Below are positions 36,226 through 46,216 of a stretch of 64,000 nucleotides of DNA, piece after piece (within the stretch, counting starts at the first letter, position 1; the number at the start of each line of letters is the position of its first letter). The position numbers and the translations under genes were made by a program. The notes beneath the pieces are model-generated. The model ran no database searches and was not told the origin of the DNA. It saw only the letters and a list, made by a program, of their open reading frames with translations. Origin of the DNA: Serratia marcescens (GTDB taxonomy: Bacteria > Pseudomonadota > Gammaproteobacteria > Enterobacterales > Enterobacteriaceae); contig NZ_JARVZZ010000001.1 in the NCBI RefSeq assembly GCF_029846115.1, positions 1 to 64,000 on the forward strand, written 5' to 3'.

Positions 36226-37323
36226 TCAATTTGTCAGCGGCTTGCCGGCGCGAACAAAACCGGGCTTGGTCACTTTGACCGGCATTTCACGGTTGCGGAT
36301 CTGCACGATGGCCTGCTCGCCGATACCTGCCGGCACGCGCGCCAGCGCGATGCTGAAGCCCAGCGTCGGAGAGAACGAGCCGCTGGTGATCACGCCTTCA
36401 TGGGTTTGCCCCGCCGCGTCGGTGAAACGCACCGGCAGCTCATTACGTAATACGCCTTTTTCCGTCATGATCAAGCCGACCAGTTGCTCGGTGCCCTGCT
36501 CGCGCTGTTGTTCCAGCGCTTCGCGGCCGATGAAACGGCGATCTTCTGGCTGCCAGGCGATGGTCCAGCCCATGTTGGCGGCCAGCGGTGAAACGCCTTC
36601 GTCCATCTCTTGCCCGTAGAGGTTCATGCCCGCTTCCAGACGCAGCGTGTCGCGCGCGCCCAGACCGGCCGGCTTGACGCCCGCGGCCAGCAATTTTTGC
36701 CAGAAATCCGCCGCCTGCTCTTTCGGCAGCGCGATCTCATAGCCGGCCTCGCCGGTGTAACCGGTGGTGGCGATGAACAGCTCGCCGGCCTGCACGCCGA
36801 AGAACGGCTTCATGCCTTCGACCGCACTTTTTTGTTCCGGGGTGAACAGCGTGCCGGCACGCTCTTTGGCCTGCGGGCCCTGCACCGCGATCAGCGCCAG
36901 ATCGTCGCGCACCGTCAGCGCAACGCCATACGGCGCGGCGTGCTCTTCAATCCAGGCCAGGTCTTTGTCGCGCGTGGCGGAGTTCACCACCAGGCGGAAA
37001 TAGTCTTCAGTGAGGAAATAAACGATCAGGTCGTCGATCACGCCGCCGGAGGCATTCAGCATGCCGGTGTACAGCGCTTTGCCGGGTTGGGTCAGTTTGG
37101 CGACGTCGTTCGCCAGCAGGTAGCGCAGGAACTCGCGGGTGCGGGCGCCGTGCAGATCCACGATGGTCATGTGAGACACGTCGAACATGCCAGCATCCTG
37201 ACGCACCGCGTGGTGCTCATCGAGCTGCGAGCCGTAGTGCAGCGGCATCATCCAGCCGTGAAAGTCTACCATGCGCGCACCGCACGCCACGTGCTGGTCG
37301 TACAGTGGGGTTTGCTTTGCCAT
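36226..37323 (-). CDS. gcvT: Aminomethyltransferase, T-protein
   Basis: 365 residues, full length. The tetrahydrofolate-binding T-protein fold is recognisable by [24 protein letters not shown] and GYTGEAGYE, and ends FVRAGKP. It releases ammonia and transfers the one-carbon unit to tetrahydrofolate. GAGGGC lies before the ATG. First gene of the operon, preceded by a 506-base regulatory region. Confidence 0.97.
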   Translation of the reverse strand: MAKQTPLYDQHVACGARMVDFHGWMMPLHYGSQLDEHHAVRQDAGMFDVSHMTIVDLHGARTREFLRYLLANDVAKLTQPGKALYTGMLNASGGVIDDLIVYFLTEDYFRLVVNSATRDKDLAWIEEHAAPYGVALTVRDDLALIAVQGPQAKERAGTLFTPEQKSAVEGMKPFFGVQAGELFIATTGYTGEAGYEIALPKEQAADFWQKLLAAGVKPAGLGARDTLRLEAGMNLYGQEMDEGVSPLAANMGWTIAWQPEDRRFIGREALEQQREQGTEQLVGLIMTEKGVLRNELPVRFTDAAGQTHEGVITSGSFSPTLGFSIALARVPAGIGEQAIVQIRNREMPVKVTKPGFVRAGKPLTN

Positions 37324-37796
37324 CTTTGCCCTCTTTCCACTCGTCGCTAGAAGTTAGGGTGCTGCCACGCAATGCGGCGGAGCCTGGCTCGCGGCCCGAT
37401 CGCCATGGCGCACTGACTGCTCAACACAAATGCTGCGCCGGGACGGGCGGAAACTGCGTGCAACCGCCGTGACGCAAACGATACCTTTCCCCCGAACTTA
37501 TCACCGAACGACCACATTAACCATAAGTTAAAATAGGCTCATCGCCGTTCCGGGGCGGTAAAATGCCGGGCTAGTGTGCAGAGTTTTTCACTGGAAAAAT
37601 GCGCTTTAAGGCACAAAATTAACAATTAAAGCGGCAAAACTCCGAAGTTATATAACAAACCGGCGGCCGCGCATGAGATTCCGACTTTTGATTACCGAAC
37701 ATGGAATTAGAAAAAGTAATGATAAAAAGCAGCTGAAATTAGATTATTTCAAATGAAGGGTTATATAAGGAAAGACGATGGCATAAGGCGAGAAGC
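37324..37796. other. gcvTHP regulatory region
   Basis: A long AT-rich non-coding gap upstream of gcvT, as in E. coli where GcvA, Lrp and PurR bind. A PurR-like box lies at 37472-37487 and TATGGT (minus strand, 37520-37525) is a candidate -10. I see no glycine-riboswitch tandem-aptamer features. No gene. Confidence 0.5.
37472..37487 (+). promoter_or_regulatory. PurR-like box upstream of gcvT
   Basis: ACGCAAACGATACCTT matches the PurR consensus ANGCAANCGNTTNCNT at all fixed positions but one. It lies 33 bases downstream of a candidate -10 on the minus strand, a position suited to repression. PurR control of gcvTHP is known in E. coli. Confidence 0.5.
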
Positions 37797-37817
37797 GCGA
37801 GCCCTCAGGGGGCTCGC
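37797..37817 (-). terminator. Hairpin after ubiI
   Basis: GCGAGCCC and GGGCTCGC form a perfect 8 bp stem with a TCAGG loop (plus-strand reading), 12 bases after the ubiI stop. The T tract is poor. Probably ends the ygfB-pepP-ubiH-ubiI transcript. Confidence 0.5.
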
Positions 37818-37829
37818 AGAAGGCAGGTG

Positions 37830-39032
37830 TCAGGCAAGCCACTCGGGCAGATCGTTCAGGCCCATTGCCTGACGCACCAGCTTTGGCTTGACGCCCGGCA
37901 GGCTGTCCGCCAGCCTCAGCCCCACGTCGCGCAGCAGCTTTTTGGCCGGGTGGTTGCCGTCGAACAGTTCGCGGAAACCCTGCATGCTGGCCAGCATCAC
38001 CGCCGCGCCATGTTTGCGGCGGCGCTCATAGCGGCGCAGATAGAGATGCTGGCCGATATCCTTGCCCTGCCGCTGCAGGCGGCGCAGCTCGGAAATCAGC
38101 TCGGCGGCGTCCATAAAGCCGAGGTTCACGCCCTGCCCGGCCAGCGGATGCACGGTATGCGCCGCATCGCCCACCAGCGCCAGGCGGTGTGCGGCGAAGC
38201 TGCGCGCATAGCGGCCGGTCAGCGGGAAGGCCAACCGTTCGCTTTCCAGGCTGCAGGCGCCCAGACGCATATCGAAGGCCATCGCCAGTTCGCGGTTGAA
38301 TTGTTCCGGTTCCAACTGCTTGAGCCGCTCGGCGTCTTCCGGCGTCACCGACCAGACGATGGAGCTTAAATGCGGATCGCTGAACGGCAGGAACGCCAGA
38401 ATGCCATCGCCGTAGAAAATTTGCCGCGCCGTCGCCTGATGCGGTTCTTCGGTGCGAATGGTGGCTACCAGCGCATGGTGGCGGTAATCCCAAAAGGTGA
38501 GCGGGATGTCGGCGTGCTGGCGCAGCCACGACTGGGCTCCGTCGGCGCCGATCACCAGCCGAGCAGTCAGCATGCGGCCATCCTCCAGCGTGACGAAGGC
38601 GTCGTTCTCGCCCCACGCCACCTGCTTGAGCGCGGCCGGGGTAATCAGCGTGATGTCCGAGAGGCTTTCGGCGCGTTTCCACAGCGCCTGCTGGATCACC
38701 GAGTTTTCGATGATGTGGCCGAGATGGCTGAAGCCGCACTCGTCGCCGCGGAAGGCGATTTTGCCGAAGCTGTCTCGCTCCCACACTTCCATCGCGTTGT
38801 AAGCGCTGGCGCGCAGCTGGAGAATGTCGTCCCACACGCCGATGTGCTGCAGCAAACGCTCGCTGGCGGCATTGATGGCGGAGACGCGCAGCGCAGGCTG
38901 CTCCGACGGCGGCGCCATGTCCGGCTGGCGCTGCTCCAGCACCGCCACGCGCAGCCCGCTGCCCTGCAGGCCGCAGGCCAACGCCAGCCCCACCATACCG
39001 CCACCGGCGATAATCACGTCAAATGATTGCAT
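37830..39032 (-). CDS. ubiI: FAD-dependent 2-octaprenylphenol hydroxylase UbiI
   Basis: 400 residues from ATG 39032, the same length as E. coli UbiI (VisC); 24 upstream codons are excluded. FAD motifs: FDVIIAGGGMVGLALACGLQ at the N terminus, VIGADGAQS, and GDAAHTVHPLAGQGVNLGF near residue 300. It performs the C5 hydroxylation in aerobic ubiquinone synthesis at the inner membrane. It follows ubiH in the pepP-ubiH-ubiI cluster. Confidence 0.95.
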   Translation of the reverse strand: MQSFDVIIAGGGMVGLALACGLQGSGLRVAVLEQRQPDMAPPSEQPALRVSAINAASERLLQHIGVWDDILQLRASAYNAMEVWERDSFGKIAFRGDECGFSHLGHIIENSVIQQALWKRAESLSDITLITPAALKQVAWGENDAFVTLEDGRMLTARLVIGADGAQSWLRQHADIPLTFWDYRHHALVATIRTEEPHQATARQIFYGDGILAFLPFSDPHLSSIVWSVTPEDAERLKQLEPEQFNRELAMAFDMRLGACSLESERLAFPLTGRYARSFAAHRLALVGDAAHTVHPLAGQGVNLGFMDAAELISELRRLQRQGKDIGQHLYLRRYERRRKHGAAVMLASMQGFRELFDGNHPAKKLLRDVGLRLADSLPGVKPKLVRQAMGLNDLPEWLA

Positions 39033-39112
39033 GCTGCTCGATTTCCTTAAATAACGCGCGACGCCTTGCCGCGCCGCGTTTTGGACGCGCCACAGGGCGC
39101 CCAATTCTGTGT

Positions 39113-40291
39113 CTAACGTTCCACCCAGCCCAATGTGCGTTTGGCGAAGGCATCGCGCACCGCCGGCAAACGCTCCATCGCCATCAGCCCCAGATTACGG
39201 CCGACCACCAGCGGGGCATAACGGTTGGCGAACAAACGGATCAATCCGTCGGTCACGCCGATCGTCGCCTGCTGATCGTTTTGCCGCCGCTGCTGATAGC
39301 GGCTCAACAGCGCATAACCGCCGGCGTCTTCGCCGCTGTCTACCGCTTCCGCCAGCGTTTCTGCCAGCGACATCACGTCGCGCAGGCCGAGGTTGAACCC
39401 CTGCCCGGCGATCGGATGCAGCGTCTGCGCCGCGTTGCCCACCAGCGCCAGACGATGGCTGACATGGCGATCGGCGGTCAGCAGGCTGAGCGGATAACTG
39501 TGCCGTTTACCGGCCTTGAGGATACGCCCCAGCCGCCAGCCGAAGGCCTGTTGCAGCTCGGCGATAAAACGCCCGTCGTCCCAGGCATCCACCCGGGCGC
39601 GATCTTCGCGCGCGTGGCACCACACCAGCGAACTGCGCCCCTGCGACATCGGCAGCAGCGCCAGCGGCCCGTAGCGGGTAAAACGCTCGAAGGCGCGCCC
39701 CTGTGGATCTTCCGCCGTGGTGACGTTGGCGATGGTGGCGAACTGCGGATACTCCTCCTGCCGCCACTGCACGTTGCAGGCCTCCGCCAGCGCCGAACGC
39801 GAACCGTCGGCCGCCACCAGCAGTTGCCCGCACAGGCGCAGACCGGTATCCAGTTGTACTTCCGCCCGCTCTGCGGTGCGGATCACGTCCACCACCCGCG
39901 CGGGGCAGTGCAGCGTAACGCCCGGCGCCTTCGCCAGCAGCGCGAACAGCCGCTGCCCGGCGTCGTGCAGTTCGATCACCTGGCCGAGCGCATCGACCTG
40001 ATAATCCTGCGCCTGCAGATTCACGAAACCGGCGTGGCCGCGATCGCTGACGTGCACCTGAGTGATCGGCGTGGCGCAGTCGCGCAGCGCCGGCCAAACG
40101 CCGATGCGCGCCAGCTGTTGGCAGGTGCCCTGCGCCAATGCGATGGCGCGGGCGTCAAAGCCCGGGTGGCTGCGGTCGCCCGGCCGAGTCGCCTCGACCA
40201 GATCCACCGCAATCCTTCCCTGAGTAAGCGACGAGATAGCCAGCGCCAACGTCGCGCCCGCCATACCGCCGCCAACGATAATTACGCTCAT
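39113..40291 (-). CDS. ubiH: 2-octaprenyl-6-methoxyphenol hydroxylase UbiH
   Basis: 392 residues, equal to E. coli UbiH. FAD-binding SVIIVGGGMAGATLALAIS, the DG motif VAADGSRSAL, and GNAAQTLHPIAGQGFNLGLRD are present. It hydroxylates C1 in ubiquinone synthesis and is paralogous to UbiI next door. It starts 1 base before the pepP stop region ends, so the two are tightly coupled. Confidence 0.95.
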   Translation of the reverse strand: MSVIIVGGGMAGATLALAISSLTQGRIAVDLVEATRPGDRSHPGFDARAIALAQGTCQQLARIGVWPALRDCATPITQVHVSDRGHAGFVNLQAQDYQVDALGQVIELHDAGQRLFALLAKAPGVTLHCPARVVDVIRTAERAEVQLDTGLRLCGQLLVAADGSRSALAEACNVQWRQEEYPQFATIANVTTAEDPQGRAFERFTRYGPLALLPMSQGRSSLVWCHAREDRARVDAWDDGRFIAELQQAFGWRLGRILKAGKRHSYPLSLLTADRHVSHRLALVGNAAQTLHPIAGQGFNLGLRDVMSLAETLAEAVDSGEDAGGYALLSRYQQRRQNDQQATIGVTDGLIRLFANRYAPLVVGRNLGLMAMERLPAVRDAFAKRTLGWVER

Positions 40292-40292
40292 T

Positions 40293-41609
40293 TTATGACC
40301 TTGCCGCCGCCATCAACGCTTCGATGGCATCGGCGTCTTTCACCACGGTGGCGGTCAGGTTTTCGTTGCCGTCGGCGGTGATCACGATGTCGTCCTCGAT
40401 GCGGATGCCGATGCCGCGGTATTCCGCCGGCACGTCCGCATCCGGCGCGATGTACAGCCCCGGTTCCACGGTCAGCACCATGCCCGGCTCCAGCAGCCGA
40501 TCGCGGCTCGGCGTGCCGTAGTGGCCGACGTCGTGCACGTCGAGGCCCAGCCAGTGGCTCAGCCCATGCATGAAGAACTGCCGGTGCGCCTGCTCGGCGA
40601 TCAGTTGGTCGACTTCACCTTTCAATACGCCCAGCTCCACCAGCCCGACCACCATGATGCGCACCACTTCGTCGTTGACTTCGCGGATGCTGGTGCCGGG
40701 TTTGAACAATGCCAAAGCGCGCAGCAGCGACGCCAGCACGATGTCGTACACCGCGCGCTGCGGCTTGCTGAACTTGCCGTTGACCGGGAAGGTGCGGGTA
40801 ATGTCGCCGGCATACCCCTGATACTCGCAGCCGGCGTCGATCAGCACCAGATCGCCGTCGCGCATCTGGCTCTCGTTCTCGGTGTAGTGCAGGATGCAGC
40901 CGTTTTCGCCGCTGCCGACGATGGTGTTGTAAGACGGGTAGCGAGCGCCGAGGCGGGTGAATTCATGGTGAATCTCCGCTTCCAGCTGGTATTCGAACAT
41001 GCCCGGGCGGCATTTTTCCATCGCGCGGGTATGCGCCAACGCGCTGATCTCACCGGCGCGGCGCATCACCGCCAGCTCTTCCGGGGACTTGAACAACCGC
41101 ATGTCGTGCAGCCACGGCCGCCAGTCGGTCACGGTGGCCGGCGCCTGCAGGTTCTGGCGGAACCCCTTGCGCAGCTTGTCCAGCGCGCCGAATAGGATCT
41201 GATCGGCGTAGGCGTATTCACCCTGCGCGTGGTAAACCACATCCAGGCCGTTGAGCAGCAGGTGCAGCTGGTCATTGATTTCATCGAACGGCAGCGCGCG
41301 ATCCACGCCCAGCTTCGCCGGCGCGGCGTCTTGCCCCAGGCGGCGGCCAAACCAGATTTCCGCTGTCAGATCGCGCACCCGGTTGAACAGCACGCTGTGG
41401 TTGTGCGTTTCGTCGCTTTTGATCAGCACCAGCACCGCTTCCGGCTCATTGAAGCCGGTCAGGTACCAAAAGTCGCTGTTCTGCCGATAGGGATAGTCTG
41501 AATCTGCACTGCGCGTCGTTTCCGACGCAGAGAAAATAACCGCCGCGCTGGCCGGCGCCATTTTCGCCAACAGCGCCTGACGGCGGTTGTTGAATTCCTG
41601 CTGAATCAT
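40293..41609 (-). CDS. pepP: Xaa-Pro aminopeptidase PepP
   Basis: 438 residues. An N-terminal creatinase-like domain is followed by a pita-bread M24 catalytic domain with the dimanganese ligands in VLIDAGCEYQGYAGDITRTF (two Asp), HGLSHWLGLDVHD (His), TVEPGLY (Glu) and IGIRIEDD (Glu). It removes the N-terminal residue from peptides with proline in position two. Gene order ygfB-pepP-ubiH-ubiI is conserved. Confidence 0.96.
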   Translation of the reverse strand: MIQQEFNNRRQALLAKMAPASAAVIFSASETTRSADSDYPYRQNSDFWYLTGFNEPEAVLVLIKSDETHNHSVLFNRVRDLTAEIWFGRRLGQDAAPAKLGVDRALPFDEINDQLHLLLNGLDVVYHAQGEYAYADQILFGALDKLRKGFRQNLQAPATVTDWRPWLHDMRLFKSPEELAVMRRAGEISALAHTRAMEKCRPGMFEYQLEAEIHHEFTRLGARYPSYNTIVGSGENGCILHYTENESQMRDGDLVLIDAGCEYQGYAGDITRTFPVNGKFSKPQRAVYDIVLASLLRALALFKPGTSIREVNDEVVRIMVVGLVELGVLKGEVDQLIAEQAHRQFFMHGLSHWLGLDVHDVGHYGTPSRDRLLEPGMVLTVEPGLYIAPDADVPAEYRGIGIRIEDDIVITADGNENLTATVVKDADAIEALMAAARS

Positions 41610-41664
41610 TACCTTCTCCTGAAATCATGCCATCCGCACCGCCGGCGGAGGGGCGATAGGACGT

Positions 41665-42243
41665 TTAGTGCAACGTCGGTTTGATGTTTTCCGGCGCCGT
41701 TGGCTTGTGACGGGTGAATTCGCCGTGGCACATGATGGCGGCGACCCGCACATACTCCGCCACTTCTTCCAGCGACTGTTCCAATTCTTCCTGATCTTCG
41801 TCTTCGTCGTAGCCCAGCTGCGCAATGTTGCGCAGATCGTCGATCGCTTCACCGACCTCGTCTTTCACCTGGGCCAGCTTCGGCTGCATCATCCCCAGCC
41901 CGAGCAGGAAGTGGTTGACCCAACCGCCCAGGGCGTCGGCGCGGTCAAACACACTGACGATCTCCCCTTCAGGCAGCATCAGTTGGAACAGGAATTCGTC
42001 GTCTTCCAGCGTTTCACGCGTCACTTCATACAGCTGTTGCAGCGGTTGGCTGAGCGCCTGCGGGAAGGCGACGCCTTCGTTGGTCAGATCGTGCACCAGC
42101 GCCTGCCAGCCGGCATCACGGCTGCCGCCGCACAACAGGCCGCTGATCAGGCCGTGCATTTCTGCCGCGGTCAGCGCCACCGACTGCTGGTTGAGGGCCA
42201 CGGTCAAAGATTGGTAACTTGGAAATGTATTCTGTATAGACAT
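41665..42243 (-). CDS. ygfB: UPF0149 family protein YgfB
   Basis: 192 residues from ATG 42243 (MSIQN, as in E. coli). An all-helical acidic protein with [33 protein letters not shown] and [20 protein letters not shown], typical of UPF0149. Its role in enterobacteria is unclear; the Pseudomonas homologue modulates ampD expression. First gene of the operon, divergent from zapA. Confidence 0.93.
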   Translation of the reverse strand: MSIQNTFPSYQSLTVALNQQSVALTAAEMHGLISGLLCGGSRDAGWQALVHDLTNEGVAFPQALSQPLQQLYEVTRETLEDDEFLFQLMLPEGEIVSVFDRADALGGWVNHFLLGLGMMQPKLAQVKDEVGEAIDDLRNIAQLGYDEDEDQEELEQSLEEVAEYVRVAAIMCHGEFTRHKPTAPENIKPTLH

Positions 42244-42562
42244 GCGCATTCGTCATCGTTGGCAGGATAAGTTCGTGTTATGCTACCACCAAGGTCCGTC
42301 GCTATACCAGATAAGCGCGACACCTCAGTGGCTAGTTATAATCGCGATGTGGCAGGTTTCACACTGCGCCGGCGGGTGGCGAAAGTGCGGTAAATACGCA
42401 TTTTGAAACCCTTTTTTGACTGGCAATGTGCGCCACAGTAGATTACAACCAGGTACTGAAAAAGGGGTTGTATCTTGGTACCGAGGTATATATAGTGGCG
42501 CCCGCTTTGACGGCCCGGCCAGGGCGGACAAGGCTGGCGCGAAATTTAGGCAGGAAGGTGGC
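42244..42562. other. ygfB/zapA divergent promoter region
   Basis: 319 bases without a gene. It contains the zapA promoter listed next; on the minus side no clear ygfB promoter hexamers stand out. Confidence 0.4.
42468..42496 (+). promoter_or_regulatory. Predicted zapA promoter
   Basis: TTGTAT (42468-42473) and TATAGT (42491-42496) are separated by 17 bases, a standard sigma-70 arrangement, 67 bases upstream of the zapA ATG. Confidence 0.5.
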
Positions 42563-42892
42563 ATGTCTGCACAACCGGTAGATATTCAAATTTTTGGCCG
42601 CTCGTTAAGAGTCAATTGCCCGCCAGAACAACAAGATGCGTTGAATATGGCGGCGGACGATCTTAACCAACGGTTGCAAGATCTTAAAGTTCGCACTAGA
42701 GTCTCCAATACTGAGCAACTGGTTTTCATCGCGGCATTGAACGTCTGTCACGAACTTGCTCAAGAACGGTTGAAAACCCGTGACTATGCGTCCAATATGG
42801 AACAACGCATACGGATGCTGCAGCAGACCATTGAACAAGCGCTGCTTGAACAAGGTCGCATCTCTGAACGTCAGGATGCACAATTCGAATAA
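42563..42892 (+). CDS. zapA: Cell division protein ZapA
   Basis: 109 residues from ATG 42563, preceded by AGGAAGGTG. An N-terminal FtsZ-binding head ([30 protein letters not shown]) and a C-terminal coiled coil (about 70-105) match ZapA. It cross-links FtsZ filaments and recruits ZapB at the division site. 6S RNA follows 40 bases downstream, as in E. coli. Confidence 0.96.
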   Translation: MSAQPVDIQIFGRSLRVNCPPEQQDALNMAADDLNQRLQDLKVRTRVSNTEQLVFIAALNVCHELAQERLKTRDYASNMEQRIRMLQQTIEQALLEQGRISERQDAQFE

Positions 42893-42932
42893 CTTAAGTT
42901 GTTGAAATCAAAGTTTCGGCAACGAGTACAAA

Positions 42933-43116
42933 ATTTCTCTGAGATGTTCGCCAGCGGGCCAGTCCCCTGAGCCGATATTTAGTACAAACAGAATGTGTTG
43001 CTCCGCGATCGGTGAGCACGCTCGGTGCGCCGAGAAGCCTTAAGATTGCGACGGCACGTTCACCTTGAACCATGGGTTCAAGGGTTACAGCCTGCGACGG
43101 CATCTCGGAGATTCCC
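42933..43116 (+). ncRNA. ssrS: 6S RNA
   Basis: Starts ATTTCTCTGAGATGTTCGC and ends CATCTCGGAGATTCCC; the ends pair, closing the long hairpin. Internal landmarks of enterobacterial 6S RNA are intact: GGGCCAGTCCCCTGAGCCGA, GAGAAGCCTTAA, and CACCTTGAACCATGGGTTCA. 184 bases, as in E. coli. It mimics an open promoter and sequesters sigma-70 RNA polymerase in stationary phase. zapA upstream and fau downstream are the standard neighbours; fau is co-transcribed with it. Confidence 0.97.
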
Positions 43117-43167
43117 CTTCTCAGCGGTTTATGTGTGCTGAACGCCACACTGAGCAAGCCTGATACG

Positions 43168-43776
43168 ATGCCTTTTCAACCCCAATTCGCGCAGCAGCGC
43201 CAAGCCATTCGTCAACTCATTCGCCAACGTCGGCGCGAGCTTACGCCGGGCCAACAACACTTTGCCGCAGACAAGATAGCCGAACGCCTCGTCGCGCACG
43301 CACGTATTCAGGCAGCGCACAGCATCGCGGTATTTTTGTCGTTTGACGGTGAACTCGACACCAGGCCGCTGATCGAGCAACTGTGGACCCTCAGCAAACG
43401 GGTTTACCTGCCGGTGCTGCACCCGTTCAGCCCGGGGCACCTGCTGTTCCTGCGCTATGCGCCGGAAACGCCGCTGGTGCGCAATCGCTTCAATATTCTC
43501 GAACCGCGCCTCGATGTGCGCCAGGTGTTGCCGCTGGGCAAGCTGGACGTCGTGCTGACGCCACTGGTGGCATTCGATCATACCGGGCAGCGTCTGGGCA
43601 TGGGCGGCGGCTTTTACGATCGCACCCTGCAAAACTGGCAGAGCGACGGCCCCTATCCCATCGGCCTGGCCCATGATTGCCAGCAGGTGGAGCACCTGCC
43701 AACCGAACATTGGGATATCCCGCTGCCGGAAATCCTCACCCCGCTCTGCAGCTGGGCGTGGCACGAGCCCAAATAA
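43168..43776 (+). CDS. fau: 5-formyltetrahydrofolate cyclo-ligase
   Basis: I start at ATG 43168 (MPFQPQFAQQRQAIRQLIRQRRREL), giving 202 residues; the frame is open further up but overlaps 6S RNA. FLSFDGELDTRPLIEQL, PVLHPF and the nucleotide-binding GMGGGFYDRTL identify the family. It converts 5-formyl-THF to 5,10-methenyl-THF using ATP. Linked to 6S RNA as in other gammaproteobacteria. Confidence 0.94.
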   Translation: MPFQPQFAQQRQAIRQLIRQRRRELTPGQQHFAADKIAERLVAHARIQAAHSIAVFLSFDGELDTRPLIEQLWTLSKRVYLPVLHPFSPGHLLFLRYAPETPLVRNRFNILEPRLDVRQVLPLGKLDVVLTPLVAFDHTGQRLGMGGGFYDRTLQNWQSDGPYPIGLAHDCQQVEHLPTEHWDIPLPEILTPLCSWAWHEPK

Positions 43777-43777
43777 C

Positions 43778-43804
43778 AAAAGGCCGGATCGCTCCGGCCT
43801 TTTT
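43778..43804. terminator. Bidirectional terminator between fau and serA
   Basis: AAAAGGCCGGA and TCCGGCCTTTTT pair around a TCGC loop in the convergent gap. A-tract and T-tract on opposite sides make it an intrinsic terminator in both directions. Confidence 0.9.
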
Positions 43805-43824
43805 CGTTGCGGCGAGCCGCCGAA

Positions 43825-45063
43825 TCAGAACAGCAGACGGGCGCGAATGGTGCCGTCGATAGCCTTCATGCGCTGCAGCGCGGCGTCGGCGCGCGCGGTT
43901 TCCGCTTCAATGTCTATCACCACATAGCCGATTTCCGGCCCGGTTTGCAGATACTGTGCGGCGATGTTAACCCCCTCTTCGGCGAAGATCTGGTTAATCT
44001 GCGTCAACACGCCCGGACGGTTTTCGTGGATGTGCAGCAGGCGGCTGGCGTTCGGGCCATGCGCCGGCAGCGACACTTCCGGGAAGTTGACGGCAGACAG
44101 AGTCGATCCGTTGTCGGAGTATTTCGCCAGCTTGCCGGCCACTTCGTCGCCGATGTTCTCCTGCGCTTCCTGCGTGGAACCGCCGATGTGCGGCGTCAGC
44201 AGCACGTTATCGAACTCACACAGCGGCGAGTTGAACGGATCGCTGTTGGTCGCCGGCTCTTCCGGGAAGACATCGATCGCCGCGCCCGCCAGGTGATTGC
44301 TGGCCAGCGCGTCGCACAGCGCAGGGATATCCACCACGGTGCCACGCGAGGCGTTGATCAGAATGGCACCCGGTTTCATCAGCGCCAGCTCTTCCGCCCC
44401 CATCATGTTCTTGGTGGCCAGCGTTTCCGGCACGTGCAGCGTCACCACGTCGCTCATATTGAGCAGATCGGACAGATGGCGCACCTGCTGCGCGTTGCCC
44501 AACGGCAGCTTGTTCTCGATGTCGTAGAAGAACACCTTCATGCCCAGCCCTTCGGCCAGAATGCCCAGCTGGGTGCCGATGTGGCCGTAGCCGATGATGC
44601 CCAGCTTTTTACCGCGCGCCTCATAGGAGCCCACGGCCAGTTTGTGCCACACGCCGCGGTGCGCCTTGGCGTTGGCGGCCGGAATGCCGCGCAGCATCAA
44701 CAGCAGCTCGCCCAGCACCATTTCGGCCACGGATCGGGTATTGGAGAAGGGGGCGTTGAAGACCGGAATACCGCGTTTGGTCGCCGCTTTCAGATCAACC
44801 TGGTTGGTACCGATGCAGAAGCAGCCCACCGCCACCAGTTTCTCTGCGGCGGCGAACACTTCTTCGGTCAGATGCGTACGCGATCGGATGCCGACGAAGT
44901 GCGCATCGCGGATGGATGCCTTCAACGATTCGGTGTCTAACGCACCCTTATGGTATTCGATGTTGGTATAACCGGCGGCACGTAAGTTATCGACCGTGCT
45001 CTGATGAACCCCTTCCACCAACAGGAATTTAATCCTGTCTTTCTCCAATGATACTTTTGCCAT
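43825..45063 (-). CDS. serA: D-3-phosphoglycerate dehydrogenase
   Basis: 412 residues. Catalytic and NAD domains include GIRSRTHLT, the Rossmann motif GYGHIGTQLGILAEGLGM and HIGGSTQEAQENIG; a C-terminal ACT domain (about 340-412) ends GTIRARLLF and binds serine for feedback inhibition. First step of serine synthesis. Divergent region to the right holds its promoter; Lrp control is expected from E. coli. Confidence 0.97.
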   Translation of the reverse strand: MAKVSLEKDRIKFLLVEGVHQSTVDNLRAAGYTNIEYHKGALDTESLKASIRDAHFVGIRSRTHLTEEVFAAAEKLVAVGCFCIGTNQVDLKAATKRGIPVFNAPFSNTRSVAEMVLGELLLMLRGIPAANAKAHRGVWHKLAVGSYEARGKKLGIIGYGHIGTQLGILAEGLGMKVFFYDIENKLPLGNAQQVRHLSDLLNMSDVVTLHVPETLATKNMMGAEELALMKPGAILINASRGTVVDIPALCDALASNHLAGAAIDVFPEEPATNSDPFNSPLCEFDNVLLTPHIGGSTQEAQENIGDEVAGKLAKYSDNGSTLSAVNFPEVSLPAHGPNASRLLHIHENRPGVLTQINQIFAEEGVNIAAQYLQTGPEIGYVVIDIEAETARADAALQRMKAIDGTIRARLLF

Positions 45064-45120
45064 TTACCCGACCCTATGTTCAGACTTCAGAAGCGGCTGT
45101 GACGACACAGCTCCCATCCA

Positions 45121-45148
45121 ACATAACAAAAATAACGCGGGCGGCAAT
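45121..45148 (-). promoter_or_regulatory. Predicted serA promoter
   Basis: On the minus strand TTGCCG (45148-45143) and TATGTT (45126-45121) are spaced by 16 bases, 58 bases upstream of the serA ATG. Moderate match to sigma-70. The rest of the 292-base serA-rpiA gap shows no gene. Confidence 0.4.
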
Positions 45149-45321
45149 ACAAACGATTGCCTGCCCGGCAGGACAAGGCGCAGCGTTGATGGCGGTTTAC
45201 GGCAGAAAATGCCATAGGGAAAGTTTTCGGCAGAAGCTTTGGGGAGTCAGTTTTCACAATGTGACATAAGTCACCAAATTTGCCGTTTTTCAGAAAAGAT
45301 ATTTTAACCGAAGAATTATGC

Positions 45322-45340
45322 GGCCCGGCACTGCCGGGCC
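45322..45340. terminator. Hairpin after rpiA
   Basis: GGCCCGGC and GCCGGGCC form a perfect 8 bp stem with a 3-base loop, 16 bases after the rpiA stop. No T tract on the minus strand, so the terminator call is tentative. Confidence 0.45.
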
Positions 45341-45355
45341 ACAGACGGCAGAGGC

Positions 45356-46012
45356 TTATTTGACTACTTTCACGCCTTCCGAGGTGCCGACCAGCGCCAC
45401 GTCCGCGCCGCGGTTGGCAAACAACCCCACGGTCACCACGCCGGCGATGCCGTTGATCTTGTTCTCCAGCGCGATGGCGTCGGTGATGCTCAGGTTATGC
45501 ACATCGAGGATCACGTTGCCGTTGTCGGTCACCACGTTCTGGCGATATTCCGGCAGGCCGCCGAGTTTCACCAGCTCACGCGCCACGTAAGAGCGGGCCA
45601 TCGGGATCACTTCCACCGGCAGCGGGAACTTGCCCAGCACGTCCACCTGCTTGCTGGCGTCGACGATGCAGATGAATTTCTTGGCGATGGCGGCGATGAT
45701 CTTCTCGCGCGTCAGCGCCGCGCCGCCGCCCTTGATCATCTGCATATGGCCGTTGATTTCGTCCGCGCCATCCACGTAAATGTCGAGCGAGTCCACTTCG
45801 TTGCTGTCGAACACAGGGATGCCGAGGCTTTTCAGCTTGGCGGTGGAGGCATCGGAGCTGGACACCGCGCCTTCGATCTGGTGCTTGATGGAGCCCAGCG
45901 CGTCAATAAAGTGGGCGGCGGTAGAACCGGTGCCGACCCCGACGATGGTGCCCGGCGTCACGTATTCCAGCGCCGCCCAGCCCACCGCTTTTTTCAGTTC
46001 ATCCTGCGTCAT
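45356..46012 (-). CDS. rpiA: Ribose-5-phosphate isomerase A
   Basis: 218 residues from ATG 46012 ([15 protein letters not shown]), the family length; the 60 upstream codons are not part of it. Phosphate-binding [28 protein letters not shown] and [11 protein letters not shown] are intact. It interconverts ribose 5-phosphate and ribulose 5-phosphate. Divergent from argP, as in E. coli. Confidence 0.97.
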   Translation of the reverse strand: MTQDELKKAVGWAALEYVTPGTIVGVGTGSTAAHFIDALGSIKHQIEGAVSSSDASTAKLKSLGIPVFDSNEVDSLDIYVDGADEINGHMQMIKGGGAALTREKIIAAIAKKFICIVDASKQVDVLGKFPLPVEVIPMARSYVARELVKLGGLPEYRQNVVTDNGNVILDVHNLSITDAIALENKINGIAGVVTVGLFANRGADVALVGTSEGVKVVK

Positions 46013-46216
46013 AATATGTCCCTTGCCTCTGTACGAAAACGTGTGCGTATTATAGGGTAAAACGCTGTTTTTCACGCTGGCAGGATCACACTTATTTACC
46101 GCAGCCCGCATTTTTGCCCGCTTGGCGGCGAGGTAGGGGCGTGATTTTTCCACCTGCGCCGTGCGCAAAATGTGGCATAGTGCCGGTATCATTCTAATTT
46201 AAGGGATATCTTTCCG

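Noticed and set aside
37324..37829. Glycine riboswitch upstream of gcvT
   Set aside because: No tandem aptamer-like conserved cores seen; enterobacteria normally control gcvTHP by GcvA/Lrp/PurR instead.
45048..45269. 73-codon frame between serA and rpiA
   Set aside because: Overlaps the serA start and promoter; composition and lack of ribosome site argue against a gene.
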